Below, in pieces: positions 37,567 through 48,709 of a stretch of 64,000 bases of DNA (its first letter is position 1; each line of letters starts with the position of its first letter). The notes below the pieces were generated by a model that saw only the letters and a list, made by a program, of their open reading frames with translations, had not been told where the DNA came from and did not search any database. The DNA comes from Serpula lacrymans var. lacrymans S7.9 (Eukaryota > Basidiomycota > Agaricomycetes > Boletales > Serpulaceae), in contig NW_006763291.1 of assembly GCF_000218685.1 (NCBI RefSeq), positions 2,016,308-2,080,307 of the forward strand. The letters are read 5' to 3'. A program made the translations under genes and the position numbers.

Positions 37567-40346
37567 ATCTGAGAGTTATTGGGCGTAGTAAAGAGCTGAT
37601 ATTGAACGTTGCGGCCAAGATATGGTCTTTCGGAAGGATCATGAGGTAGGTTTTATACATTATCCATCCAGCCCCATTCGGGTGGGCTTGTACGTGGAGA
37701 GCCCTTTTGCGGCTGTATGACTTAGCAGGAAATGGCATCAGACTGGGTCTCTAAACGGCTGCCTGCAAAACTATAGAACACTATACGATCCTCCGAAGCT
37801 AAACCCGAATTGCCTGTAAAGGGACAGACTTCACTTGCACAAGCACTCCCGTGACCAAACACAAGACCAAACATACCCAAAACAGCCAGCCACTGCAATG
37901 TGTATGCATACTGTAATCGAACTGGAAACTGTTACTCCTCTTACTCTCATGTCTGTATTCTGCTGGCGGGAGCCATGGAGCATCTTCCAGAAAGCTCATC
38001 ATCAATATTGGTCGCTGGTCCCAGGCTTATCTGTTTCCTTTTGACCGCCATCCACGGTCACAGTCTCAAGCGAATAGCGAGGCGGAGATTATGAATTGGA
38101 GTTACCTCAGAAATCCACTTTCTATCAGCAGCACTATTTCAAGGGTCACCCATTTCTGCTTTTTTTCTTTTCGCATACTTGCACTTGATGTCCGCGCCAA
38201 GCATAGGCGAGCGCTACATCATTCATTGCCAGTGCCAACCACAATGATATCGCATTCGACATCCCTATACTTTGCAGTTCTGACAATATCCATATTTCAG
38301 AACAGGCCACGGTACCGCGCTAAATATGCGTGGATTTTAACAAGATTCCGCACAGGATTCCCTGGGTTCTATCTTTTGGCCAGACCATGCGTTGCCATTA
38401 TCTATTCATAAGCCATGCATCATTCAGTCCAGTACTACAGACGAATTCCTTACCGTATTGATATCACGGGCGCCGATAGTCCCTGTAGCTTGTTTGGCAA
38501 AATTAACCCAGAAAGACGCGTTGTCACGGAGTTCGGTATTAGCGCTCTTATTCTGATTATCCTTATAGGCACTAATATACTATGGCCCGTAGGCAGCCTC
38601 TCAGACAGTGGGGGCTTGCAAACCCAACTCATACCCAGGATGTTATAGGGTGCGATTCTCAGTCACTTAAATACATCCTATTGTATGTACCGCAGAAATT
38701 TATCAAACTTCCTTTTTGCTTGACGCATTGAATCGCTTTATACGACGTACGCAGGAATGCTTCTGCCATCCTGTTTGGAGAGGTATGTGTTTCGTCAACT
38801 TTTGTTTACAGTTTTTGATTGTGTTTGTATCATAGCGTTAATCGATCAAAGACCGGGATTTTTAAAAAATGGTTCCAGTTTTGCCTTTTGTCAGAGTCGA
38901 TGGCTCTGATGTAGGTTACAATCACGATGAATACATGAGGCAAACATCAGCCAAAGGCGTACAAACGTTGGTTACGAATGCATGAGCTTTCTTAACTGCC
39001 ACCCATCGGCACGAGGCTGACAATACCAAATAATGAGATTCCTTTTGTTGCACGCTCATTGGACGTTCTGACACAGCCAACGTCAGCCTCGCATTCCAGT
39101 ATAAAATTTTGCATCTCGTCCATTTTGCATCATTTTCAGACGAGCTCATTGATTCGTTATTATCGAATACCAACTGCCATGTTGCGGTCAGTCTGCCCCT
39201 TGCTACAGTTGGTATTTGTGGCGTTGACCATAGTTGTATCTAGTCTTACTCGTCACTCGTCACTCCAGTGCCATAGTAGCGAGCATATTGACATGCAAAA
39301 ATGAATTTATACCGGTCGCTAAATTTACGCGGTGCAACTTGGGCTCTGTCGACATTATCTGGAACAAGTCTCCCCGGAACTTGATTTCCTACATCGCTTT
39401 TATTCTCCTTCGAACTAGCAGATTCCTTTGACTGCATGGTACATTCAGTGTTTTGCCTCTGTGATGCCACAGCCTGCGAGGACTACTTATTTATCGGGTT
39501 CTGTTCTCTTGTTCTTGCTGGCGTGCAGCTGGTACGTGTCTTTGCTAGTTACGTGACGCTATCGCTCACCAGTATTGCTCTCCGGCACGCTAAGCCATTA
39601 TTCTGTGTCCTGTGCGTGGGATCAACTTCTGCATACACTAGGACGCCGCTGTCTGCGTAGCGCTTCCTTCTTGCCAGGTGCTTTGGCCTACTGTCTGTTT
39701 AGGCGTTGTAGCACATTCCAGCGCTTTGTCTCTGCGACGCCGCAGCCTGCCTGGATTGTCCATTCATCGAAATAAATACATTTGATGGTATGACCTACCT
39801 CTGCTTACATTGGGACGCCAATCTTGGTTTTTCGTACTCGCATCCTTTTATTTCTAGTGCCTCGTTAAGATAAACCTCAATCCTGCCTTGGGACGCTGCC
39901 GTTCAGCCCGGATCAAACTTTCGATGTCAGATATTATCGACCAACTCGCTTCTGGTCCACTTCGGTTTTCGGGTTTGAGTTGTTTTCCTCCTTTCTAGAC
40001 CTTATTCTTTCTATGCTTTTATCAACCACAACGCACTGCGCCGACAGTGTTGGTTCGTCTCATAAAATTCATTTTTTACTTATTTGCAGGTTTACCTGAT
40101 ACTCGATGGAACAGGACAGGGAAATAATAGGTGTGTCCATCCTCATCATGCTTTGTCAATACACGCCATGGTTGTGATGGAAGCATCTATTTTTTCCTCA
40201 GAGCTAACATGGGACTCGACGGCGCTGTAGGAACTATGTATCAAGTTTGATCCCGCCATGCATCGACTAATCTCTGTTTTCACTGTTGCTTTCTTTCGAC
40301 GCGTACACGCCTGCACAGGGTTTTATTAGATCAATAACTCGTTATA
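37567..40346. other. 2.8-kb gene-free stretch
   Basis: No supported gene. ORFs on the plus strand (38091-38411, 39059-39304, 39436-39660) are short and lack splice context. Imperfect direct repeats occur at about 39455-39480 and 39725-39750 (shared core CAGCCTGC with similar flanks), suggesting an old duplication or decayed repeat. It may contain a relic too degraded to name. Confidence 0.35.
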
Positions 40347-42751
40347 TTATGTTCTCCGGCGAAGTCTGATGTTGGCATTGGTTGGAATTAATGTGACGCC
40401 AGGTGCCCACTTCAGCATCGTTTCCCTTTGCTCATCGAACGGTTTATGCATCATATTCTCTGGTAAAAGCACCTCGTATCGACGAACCAGGCTGGCGAGG
40501 ATGCAAACGCTTTCTGTGAGAGCGAATCTTTGGCCGATGCATCCACGAGGGCCAGCCGAGAACGACAAGACTATACATATAAGGGTCAGTTGTTGAGAAA
40601 AGAAGGGACAAGTGGGGGATGGAGTTCATACAGGCATCCCGTGGCCAGCGATATGTATCCGAGTCAATGAATCGCGCAGGCTTGAAGTCCTCGACATCGT
40701 CGCCCCAATATAATGCTACAATGGTGGTTAACAAAGTTGTCGCGGTCTGGGTTGTAAATGTGCAGTCTCACGATTCATATGTAAGGCCCATATATCCACG
40801 ATCACAACACTACCAGCTGGCACTGCCACTGAAAACGGCTTGCCAGGAGTCAGGGAGCCCTTCGCACCCACAGTAAAACATTGTGCAGGGAGCACAGCGT
40901 CGGTATGCACATTTTTTGCTAATCGTGGTACTGCAGGGAACAATCGGAGTGTTTCACGGAAGAATGCCAAAGTATATGGCTGAGGGAAGAAAGGTCTGAG
41001 CAAGCAAGTTTGTGCTGTAGAGGAAGTGACCAACCAGCTGGGTGAAATCTTGTTTGTAGGACTGTGATAGATGTTGGCGAAAAAACTGAGATATCATCCT
41101 AGTCGATGCTTACTGAAGTAGAACCAACTGTAGGACCTCCTTCTGGCCAAAGCCTGTGCACCTCTTCGTATATCTTGCCTTGTGCTTCTGGATGCAACGC
41201 CAGTAGACTGATGGCAAATCCCAAAGTATGAGCGGATGTTTCTAGCAGAGACGTAAGCTAGAAACATCCATTGTCAATGAGAAATATGATTACCATGTCC
41301 AGCGAGGAGAAAGCCCTAAAATGACAGCGAGAGTCAAAGGGAGGATTTTAGATAAGAAGCTACAATACTAACAAATATATTAGAAAGAAGCTCGCTATCA
41401 GACAAACATTTGCTGCCACCCTCCGGCGACATGTTTGCTTTCACAAGATTATTCAATAGAGCAGCACCTGAGGTTGCTGACTTTTCTTCCACAACAGATG
41501 CGCGAGCCGACGAGACAAGTTCTAACATGTGACGTCCCAGCTCCTCGAAGGCCTGCCCAGTTTCTTGAATGCGTGCGGACAAATAAGGCACTGTTACAAC
41601 AGACGACAAGGTAGAGAACCATTCTGGGGTGAGAATCCTGAACAAAACGTTCTCGACTGCCGTTATCACAGCCGAACGAAAAGTGAGAGCATAACCGGCA
41701 GCAGGCGCTACAGAAGAGTCATCATCCCAAGAAACTCGCCTCCCAAAACCAGCAGCAGAAGTAATGAGGAGGGTAGCCTAAAGATATGATATTGAGAATT
41801 AGACCAGTAAGCCATTTGGATTATTGTACCTGCGTCATGGCTGGTACCACTTCGATAGCGAGGTCTGAAGAGGTGCTACCGTAAGCAGACATCTCAGTGC
41901 ATTGGATACTGTCGAGCTGATCGAACCAGTCGTTGATTACTCTAATGGTTTCGATCCAGACTAATTCATTGTTGGCCTGGTATAAACGGATAAGTTGTAT
42001 CTTAGAAGTGAAATTCTAATCGCACCTCACTGAACGCAGGAGAAGCAACAGCACGATGTCTTTTCCATTCACCCATTTCCGTGCTGATAATGTTTTTTCC
42101 ATAAAAATTGAGAGGTTCATACTGTGATGCATAAGCCCGAAAGTCTGGATGCTGCGTTGAAAACAGTTACCGCGGTAGCATCCTTGCGGAATGTGAGACG
42201 ATCGGAAGTTACTGTTTTGACTGCATCCAAATCTGCGAGCCAGAAATATTGCTGGGAGTTCGAAAATCTCACTGAAGCAAACACAGTGCTGCAAAACTGC
42301 CTGTACACTTTGAGAGATGAAGTTACAAAATAATAATAAGCTGGTTCATCGTAAAGGACTCACACGATAATTTGCCAGCGAAATGACCTATGCTGCCTTG
42401 TCGAGGGAAGACAGGCGCGAGAACGAGAGCCAGAGAATAGAATGGGTCAATCCAAAGGAACCGACGCCCCGGATATCCACTACAAGATCATTGTTTAGAC
42501 AGGTTCAAATCAATCAGACTTTCTTTAACGGTGTAAATCCTTTAGATTAGAAATCTCGACCCATGAATTTATACAACTATGAATTCAAATATACAGAAAA
42601 ATGAGCTGAGAACTTACGATATTACACTGAAAGCCTTTTGAAGGGACACATATTTGTTGAACACGATTTTGAGAACCACTGATGCTAACAGTGTTCCAGA
42701 GAGCATCCAGAGTGCACTGGAGCTATGACCGAGACTGGAAGCATCTGACAT
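40347..42751 (-). CDS. Cytochrome P450 monooxygenase (572 aa)
   Basis: Twelve exons (42751-42618, 42479-42366, 42300-42171, 42121-42026, 41976-41830, 41777-41373, 41315-41294, 41241-41114, 41061-41035, 40979-40772, 40715-40632, 40570-40347), all in phase, 572 residues. The N-terminal anchor LWMLSGTLLASVVLKIV is followed by FLWIDPF. Then come the C-helix region WKRHRAVASPAFSE, an I-helix GFLLAGHETSAHTLGF spanning three small exons, ExxR as ETLR, the region WGDDVEDFKPARFID, and the haem-binding loop FSAGPRGCIGQRFA with its cysteine. The N-terminus targets the ER. Intron density is typical of agaricomycete P450s. The family number and substrate are unknown; the nearest gene is a ring-cleavage dioxygenase 2.8 kb away, so a role in aromatic breakdown is possible. 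Confidence 0.88.
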
Positions 42752-43855
42752 CGTGTTGTGTGACTGTGTTGTTTCGTATCACACCTATGGTGTTACCTAT
42801 GTCAGCCTGAGAGTCTGTCGACTCAGTGTCAAGGCTGAACCGGCCTGAATTTCGCCAAGGCGTATTTCCCATGAACACTAACATATACCTATCATGGTTA
42901 GCATGGTTAGCGGAACTTCACTTCTTCCGTCTACTTTGGGAGTGAGGAACGATCTCACGGAAGCCGGGACTCATGCCGAGACTGAGCCCCAAGAACCTGC
43001 CGCGGAATATCCCGGCAGTCTCTTGTCCTTAGGCAGGACCCTGATCGCTAACGTAATAGCCTTGAAGGGGGGTTCTTTGTTGATAGAAATGGGGCCTCAA
43101 AGGCTCCCTCTGTGCGATGGTCTAGGCTTAAATATATATATGGAATTACCAGATCTTGATGTGACCCGAAATGCTCCGCAAAACGTCTGTGAAGCTTAGC
43201 CAGACCATTCCATGACAGTCTGCAATACATCTGCAATGTTGACATGCAGCGGGATTTCTCCCATGCTTCGATACCATTAGGGTTGTCGGAGATTTCCGGA
43301 AGCCCACAATCAACGGCACCAGTGGCTTTGCAAGAGACAAAATAAATTAAAATATTTTATTCCTATTGTAAGTATGGTATTCGTACTGAACCCCAGTGAA
43401 AAGTCGCATGTCTAAAAATTGGGCGTTAGCGAGACAGCAGGAAAAAGCGGAAAAGATCAAGAAAAAAAGAGAAATATATAGAAATGTTTTTCGTAGTAAA
43501 ATTCCAGATTTCTCTTGCTGTGTCTCATAGAAATGGGAATTTTCAAGTAACTTCAACGAGAATAAACGAGAGACAGCGAGAGAAATGTGTAGTTACATAC
43601 ATGTAATGATTTTTACCAAATTTTAGAATTACTCAGAGATCACCCAATCAAATAGAAAAAATGCCAAAAATATTGAATTATGAACGAACTGGAATAAACA
43701 AAAGAAAACGCTAATGAGTGTCGCAAAAAAAACAGTACCAAATAGCCATAGCATCCTCAAATCAGAACCCCACTCTCCTCTGCCTCCCTATTGCTCTCGC
43801 TATCCACTATCCACCATCCCAACATTTGAGTCATATTTGAGCCATCACATGATTG
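42752..43855. other. Intergenic, boundary of the repeat-rich part
   Basis: No supported gene. From 43340 the sequence becomes AT-rich. Nothing recognisable as a mobile element edge was found here. Confidence 0.35.
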
Positions 43856-44283
43856 CTACATTGTCTGAGCTGCCAATTGAGCAGCTACTTTCTGTAAAAG
43901 TAGTTAGAATTGTAGCAAGTATTAGAAAAATCACACACCATTCGTTCCAATTGATCATGGTATTTCTGTAAGAAACGAGTCAAAATCAGTATCAAAGTAA
44001 GACAGCCAAAAGACTTACCTTTTTATCTTCCGCTGAGAGAGCCTTCCAGTATTGTTCAAATTCAGTTGTAGTCCCGGTCAGATTGTTCTCGCACCATTTC
44101 ACCGCACAAAGGTTCCTATAAAGAGTGAGTACATGCACATATATCTACTCCACTGTGACTTACCTTGGTGTTAAAGTCCCTGTCGGCCTCATTTTCTTTC
44201 CGCTAGGCTTCGCAATTGTGGCTTCTTTTTTCAGTATTGTTTGGGCTGTATTGGTTGGCAGGTTGGCTAAAACCTGACGAACC

Positions 44284-44445
44284 ATTGTTGGAACGCTGGC
44301 TACAGGACCAGTTTTGGTGGTTTTTGCTAGGGTGTCACCTATTGATTGGGAAGAATTTGTGTCCATTGTTGGAGCGCTGGCTACAGGACCAGTTTCGGTA
44401 GTTTTTGCTGGGGTGTCATCTATTGATTGGGAGAAATTTGTGTCC
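44284..44445. repeat. Two 81-bp tandem units, in-frame duplication
   Basis: Two adjacent units of 81 bp (27 codons), starting at 44284 and 44365, encode on the minus strand the repeated pattern SQSI.DT.AKTT.TGPVAS.PTM. Because the period is a multiple of three, the frame is kept. Confidence 0.8.
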
Positions 44446-44824
44446 AAATTGTTTATGGATCGCTTGTCCCTCGTCCATGTAGAATATGTTGATGCTGATA
44501 TTTTAGCCCTTACATATGTAGCAACTAGATTAGCTTGATATGTTACAATAAAATTGCAAACAATACATACAAAGGGTTTTTGATGATGATTTTGAACAAT
44601 GGCTGTAAGAATATATAAATGTAAGGGCATGCAAAACTCAAATCAATGAATCATGCCTTCTCATTTTCTGTACTGGTAGGTTGTGTCTCCTCCGAGTTGA
44701 GTCTTTGCATGATGTGCTCATTAGAATTGATTGCAGGGTCCAGATTCGACTTTGAGTTTTTGTGTGTATATTCAACATCTTTGGATTGTGACTCAGAATC
44801 CTCAGATTGTCGTGACAAATCTTG

Positions 44825-45225
44825 TGTTACAATTGACATACCAGCACCTACTTACGCTTCACTTTTGTACTTCTACTTTTATTTTCCAAGTCACATGACC
44901 AGTCATGTGACCATTTACTTTACATTACATTTTTGACTTTTCATAGTCACATGACCAGTCATGTGACACATTACCTGACCAGTGTCTAGACTCATCATGT
45001 GACCGGTCACATGCTAGATATCGGACTTTAAACTTTATTTACAACTGTACAGTACCTCATGTATTTTAGTATATATACAGGAGCAATACATGGGGAAGGA
45101 CTCAGCGAGTCCTCCTGTTGTCTAGCACAACTAACTCACTGCAGCCTAAGGGGTAACCACTCCCCATCATATTCTTTATAGTGTGTTCCTGTGTGTGCCA
45201 GAGTAAAAAACTCTTGGTTGTTACA
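44825..45225 (+). mobile_element. Solo LTR, 401 bp (family 1), TSD TCTTG
   Basis: The segment begins TGTTAC and ends GTTACA and is flanked by the 5-bp direct repeat TCTTG at 44820-44824 and 45226-45230. Its U3-like part has three palindromes (44891-44910, 44947-44966, 44997-45014) built from the CATGTGA/TCACATG core. A TATATATA box at about 45071 gives plus orientation. It sits inside a coding exon of the HMG-like gene. Confidence 0.82.
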
Positions 45226-45457
45226 TCTTGATCATGCGTGAAGCTTGTATCACTATCAACCCTGGACTTCTTGTGCTTAGGTTCTGGATCAACTTCCTGG
45301 TGTTCAGTGTCGAGAAAATGCTTCCGAGTTGAGGGCTTCAAGTTTTCTTCAAGAGACTCCTTTTTAACACAAGCATTCTTCACATGATACCCATGTCATG
45401 ATGGATAGTCAATGATTGCAAGCTGATTAATCTTCCAGTGGTTATGACAAAGACCGA

Positions 45458-46802
45458 TGTCATGCACCAAAGTTGATTGGTAGCATGGACAGGTGTCAAT
45501 AACAAAGCGAATATTCAAAAAGACTCGCCTTTGCGCCACACAGGCAAAGTGCCACATGGAATAGTAATTAATATTGCCTTTTTCGAACTTGTGGCTGATC
45601 AGCACCACCTCTATTAGGCAATCCAGTCACGCTCACCTTTGCTTTTCCATTCGGTACTTTCCACATTTCGGCATTTCGGCAAATTTTCGTGTTGCCACTG
45701 GCTACACATTGCATTGCGCCCTCGCTTTTGTTGTTTCCCTTACTCCCCTTCCTTTGCCTAGCCCCACCATGGGCCCCTTCCTCTCCTTTTTATTCTCACC
45801 TGACGGTCGTTTCTGGATCCCCATTCTAATCCACTTTTTCGTCACCTCCACCCTCCTCCACCTCATCTTATTTGCACCCCCACCATTTCTGATGTCACCA
45901 CTTCCTATCCGCTTCCGTTGCCAATCTGTTGACTACCACGTGCCACTGCTGATATCAGCAAAGCCCCGGCGGCCGGTCCAGATAGGGCAACAGGTCCATC
46001 TTCATGACGTTGATCTGCCATCATATACTATCAAAACATTGTCAGGCAACAAATACGAAGCTATATAACAAAGCACAATGCCTGGTCAAGTCCTTGCTGG
46101 AAGGCGGTGAATCAGGGTATGAGAATGAAGAGTATCGGTATGAGCGCAAATCCAAACTAATATTGAACTAGAGAATAATACATCGAGTATGTACTTCTCT
46201 ATATAGTGAACGGCAATGGTCAGACCAAGAAAGGGAAGTACTGAGAAAGTGGTCTGACCAGCTAGCTAACCAATAAGAAAAAAGGAGAAAGTGGTCCGAT
46301 CTATCGTATTTACTAATTGTATGAGAAAATGTATTGGTAAGGGATGTGCAATTGGCTGTATCAGTAAGCCCATGAGAAGGCGCTGACTCACAACCTTCTT
46401 CGCTTATCAATATTCCTCCGAAGTATTCCCAGACATAGCACTGGATCGTGGCTATGTCATCTGGATATCTTCTCGAGGGTCGACAACAAGTCTACCTCGT
46501 TGTAGGTACGATAGAACCTGAGTGTGAAGAGAGAATAAGAAGAAAAATGATAAAAGTAATAAGACACCTGCTGTAATCTCTAGTCCAAGGGCAAGAGGAG
46601 TGACGGGGATCGAGTCTGCTAACCACGACATGACAGGAATGCGATAAGAAAAATTGATTCCTCACAAACATTGGTCGCTCGTCTTGCCTGGTTGGAGCGT
46701 GGGTGGGTAGTTTTTAAGCTGGAGAAGATTCATCCCCTTGCATCGCCCATGTTCATCGCTGTCCCATTCACTTGGGTACACTTATCTTTTGTCCATCGTC
46801 TT
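45458..46802 (+). repeat. 1.8-kb repeat, copy A (3'-truncated, with an insertion)
   Basis: Begins TGTCATGCACCAAAG like copies B and C and follows them up to about 46802, after which homology stops. A 627-bp solo LTR (46040-46666) interrupts it. The internal ORF is therefore broken at about codon 152 of the 245-codon frame. Differences from copies B and C are scattered substitutions, so this copy is not recent. Confidence 0.75.
46040..46666. mobile_element. Solo LTR, 627 bp (family 2), TSD AACAT
   Basis: Begins TGTCAGGCAAC and ends CCTCACA, flanked by AACAT at 46035-46039 and 46667-46671. Removing it and one AACAT restores the sequence seen uninterrupted in copy C near 60770. The ends match the 696-bp solo LTR at 56589 (TGTGAGGCAAC start, CCTTACA end), so both belong to one family. 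The orientation given by those ends is the same for both. Confidence 0.82.
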
Positions 46803-47138
46803 ATCATTGCCACAACTGATTGGATTGCTTGGACAAGAATGAGCTTGAGGTGAACTGGATTCTCCTTTTTACATGATATGAGTGTATTTGAGGATGCTTG
46901 AATGAGATGTTGATCCAGTACTGAGAATAGCAAAATGAGAGCATAGGTTGACTCATTGTTGCCATTGGAACGAAGCTGGGTAAAGTATATGACCTCAGCA
47001 AAATTAATCCTGCCGTCAATTTGAAGCTAGATGTGAAGTTAACATTATATACACTGGGAATGAGAGACCAATGAGATGAAGCTGGGTACCTTGATGTTGC
47101 GTGATATGCGTGTCTTTTCTGCACTAAATACAGAACAA
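46803..47138. other. Unassigned spacer between copies A and B
   Basis: 336 bp with no match to the other repeats that I can see, and no ORF of interest. It could be older host DNA or a fragment of another element. Confidence 0.3.
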
Positions 47139-47223
47139 TGTTGATGATGAGAATTGTTGTTAGAAAACCACACACAAAAACAAACTAACACACAATCCTC
47201 CCAGGTTCCACGAAACTTGTTTA

Positions 47224-47543
47224 TGTTAGTTTTGGTGATTCTGCACCTTTGTGCTACCTATATATTTTCATTCCTTTCTCTATTTATTCTTCTATCATTC
47301 ACTATTGATTGTGTTCTCTATCATTTCGCCTTTGTGGCTGCTTTGTTTACCTTTGTTTACAAAACTTCGGACAGTACTGCAGAGTCCAATGCTTCCTATT
47401 CTCTAGTTACTCACATTGGACTCTAGGTACTGTATACCTGTCATACTCTCTAATAATATAGTTACTCACATTGGACTCTAGTTCCAGTCCCTGATTGCTC
47501 TCAGCAAGTGGCTAGACACTTCCTTCAAGCTTTGTTCTTAATA
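47224..47543 (+). repeat. Copia 5' LTR (320 bp)
   Basis: Starts TGTTAGTTTTGG and ends TTCTTAATA. It contains a duplicated motif GTTACTCACATTGGACTCTAG (two copies about 60 bp apart). One difference from the 3' LTR is seen at about 47284 (T here, C there). Confidence 0.92.
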
Positions 47544-47566
47544 GGTTATGAGCCCTGTGCTCTAGC
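47544..47566 (+). other. Primer-binding site, complementary to initiator tRNA-Met anticodon arm
   Basis: GGTTATGAGCCCTGTGCTC directly abuts the LTR. It is the reverse complement of a fungal initiator tRNA-Met anticodon arm (GGGCTCATAACC holds the CAU anticodon). That is not the 3' acceptor end used by most LTR elements; it is the half-tRNA priming known for Drosophila copia. Confidence 0.8.
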
Positions 47567-48709
47567 CATCTTCCTGACCTCATATCTCACCATCCAAGCG
47601 TCCTACTGCTTATCCATTGTAACCATCGTCTTCTGGGACTCTTATTATCTCATCCATCACCTCAGATTACTCTGATCTCATCTTGATCTCCAACAACAAC
47701 TCCTTGTTGCAAGTTACCCCCATTTTGGACGCTTTTTTGGTCTTATCTGCACCATATCTCGCCCAATCCTTATCTGATCGTCCTGTAACTTCTACCATCG
47801 TCTTCTACGGCCTAAATAACCCTAAGAGACCTGTCAGAGCGGTTGGATTTGAGCTGGATCTTTCTGTGAGCCTTCATCATCATTTGATCACCTTTTGGCC
47901 CCCTATTCCATATCTCCACATCCTGTGCTCGGATCTTGGCCCTACTTGAGCCATCTACTACCCTATACTATTGCACTTTACACCCTCAATTTGGGGGCAA
48001 TCCATCCACTCCATCATCCTCTGTGAAGTTCGCATTTTTGGCACTTTCACCCCTATTGGACCCCTATTGCATATCTCCACATCCTGTGCTTCACTTCTTG
48101 TGATATTTGGGCCATCTATTACTCTATAAAAATGTTCCCTATACCTCTGATTTGGTGGCAATCCATCCATCTTATCTGTCTCTGCATCAATTTCGACTTT
48201 TTGCCCTATTTTTCGCTTTTTGGCATATCTGGTGTGTGCATAAAGCTCCAATCTTCTCTACTCTGTCCATTATTAGATAGAACAAGCCTATAGACTGTGA
48301 AGCTCGCCTGCATTGCCTCAGTTTGCTGTTGCCTAGAGCCTCTCTCAGTCTGTGGTGTTTGGGGAGCTTAAGTCACTTTGTTGACTCATATACAAGCCCT
48401 ATTAACCAACACTGTCTCGAGGTGATTTCTCTGTTAATATCAGTGTGGAATTGAAAGGGGAACACAGGCATAACCCTGTAGCAGCACTAGGAGGCCTTAG
48501 CACCCTCCTGGATTGCTTTTGGACACTTTTTGGACCCTATTTGGACCTATCCTTGCGCTTTCTGACCCTCTCCATATCCTCTCTCTACCACCTCACCATC
48601 TTATCTGCTCGCCTCCTACTGTTTCCCATTGTCTTTGCCACTATTCCATTGCCTATAGCCGTCTCCTACATCATTTATCATTGCTCTATCGTCTTATACA
48701 ACACCCATC
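47567..48709 (+). other. Copia 5' leader with about 160-bp imperfect duplication
   Basis: A 1.1-kb untranslated leader. An imperfect tandem duplication with a period near 160 bp starts at about 47905 and 48066 (shared CATATCTCCACATCCTGTGCT and GGCAATCCATCCA). A role in packaging or translation is possible but not shown. Confidence 0.6.

Larger units (their letters stand above)
43856..45383 (-). pseudogene. HMG-like nuclear protein gene broken by a solo LTR
   Basis: On the minus strand, coding-quality sequence at 45383-45231 (Lys/Glu-rich, ending DTSFTHDQD) and 44819-44651 (starting LSRQSEDSESQSKD) becomes one frame when the solo LTR at 44825-45225 and one copy of its 5-bp duplication are ignored. 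Downstream exons run 44540-44165, 44116-44021 and on to a stop at 43856. They carry a block FEQYWKALSAEDKKKYHDQ that resembles part of an HMG-box helix, and end KVAAQLAAQTM. An 81-bp tandem duplication lies in the middle. The exact exons between 44651 and 44540 are unsure. The start is cut off by the repeat beginning at 45458. The ancestral function is unknown; basic, acidic and HMG-like sequence suggests DNA binding. Confidence 0.5.

Noticed and set aside
44891..45014. Palindromes as terminal inverted repeats of a DNA transposon
   Set aside because: They lie inside a segment with TG...CA ends and a 5-bp target duplication, which fits an LTR better.
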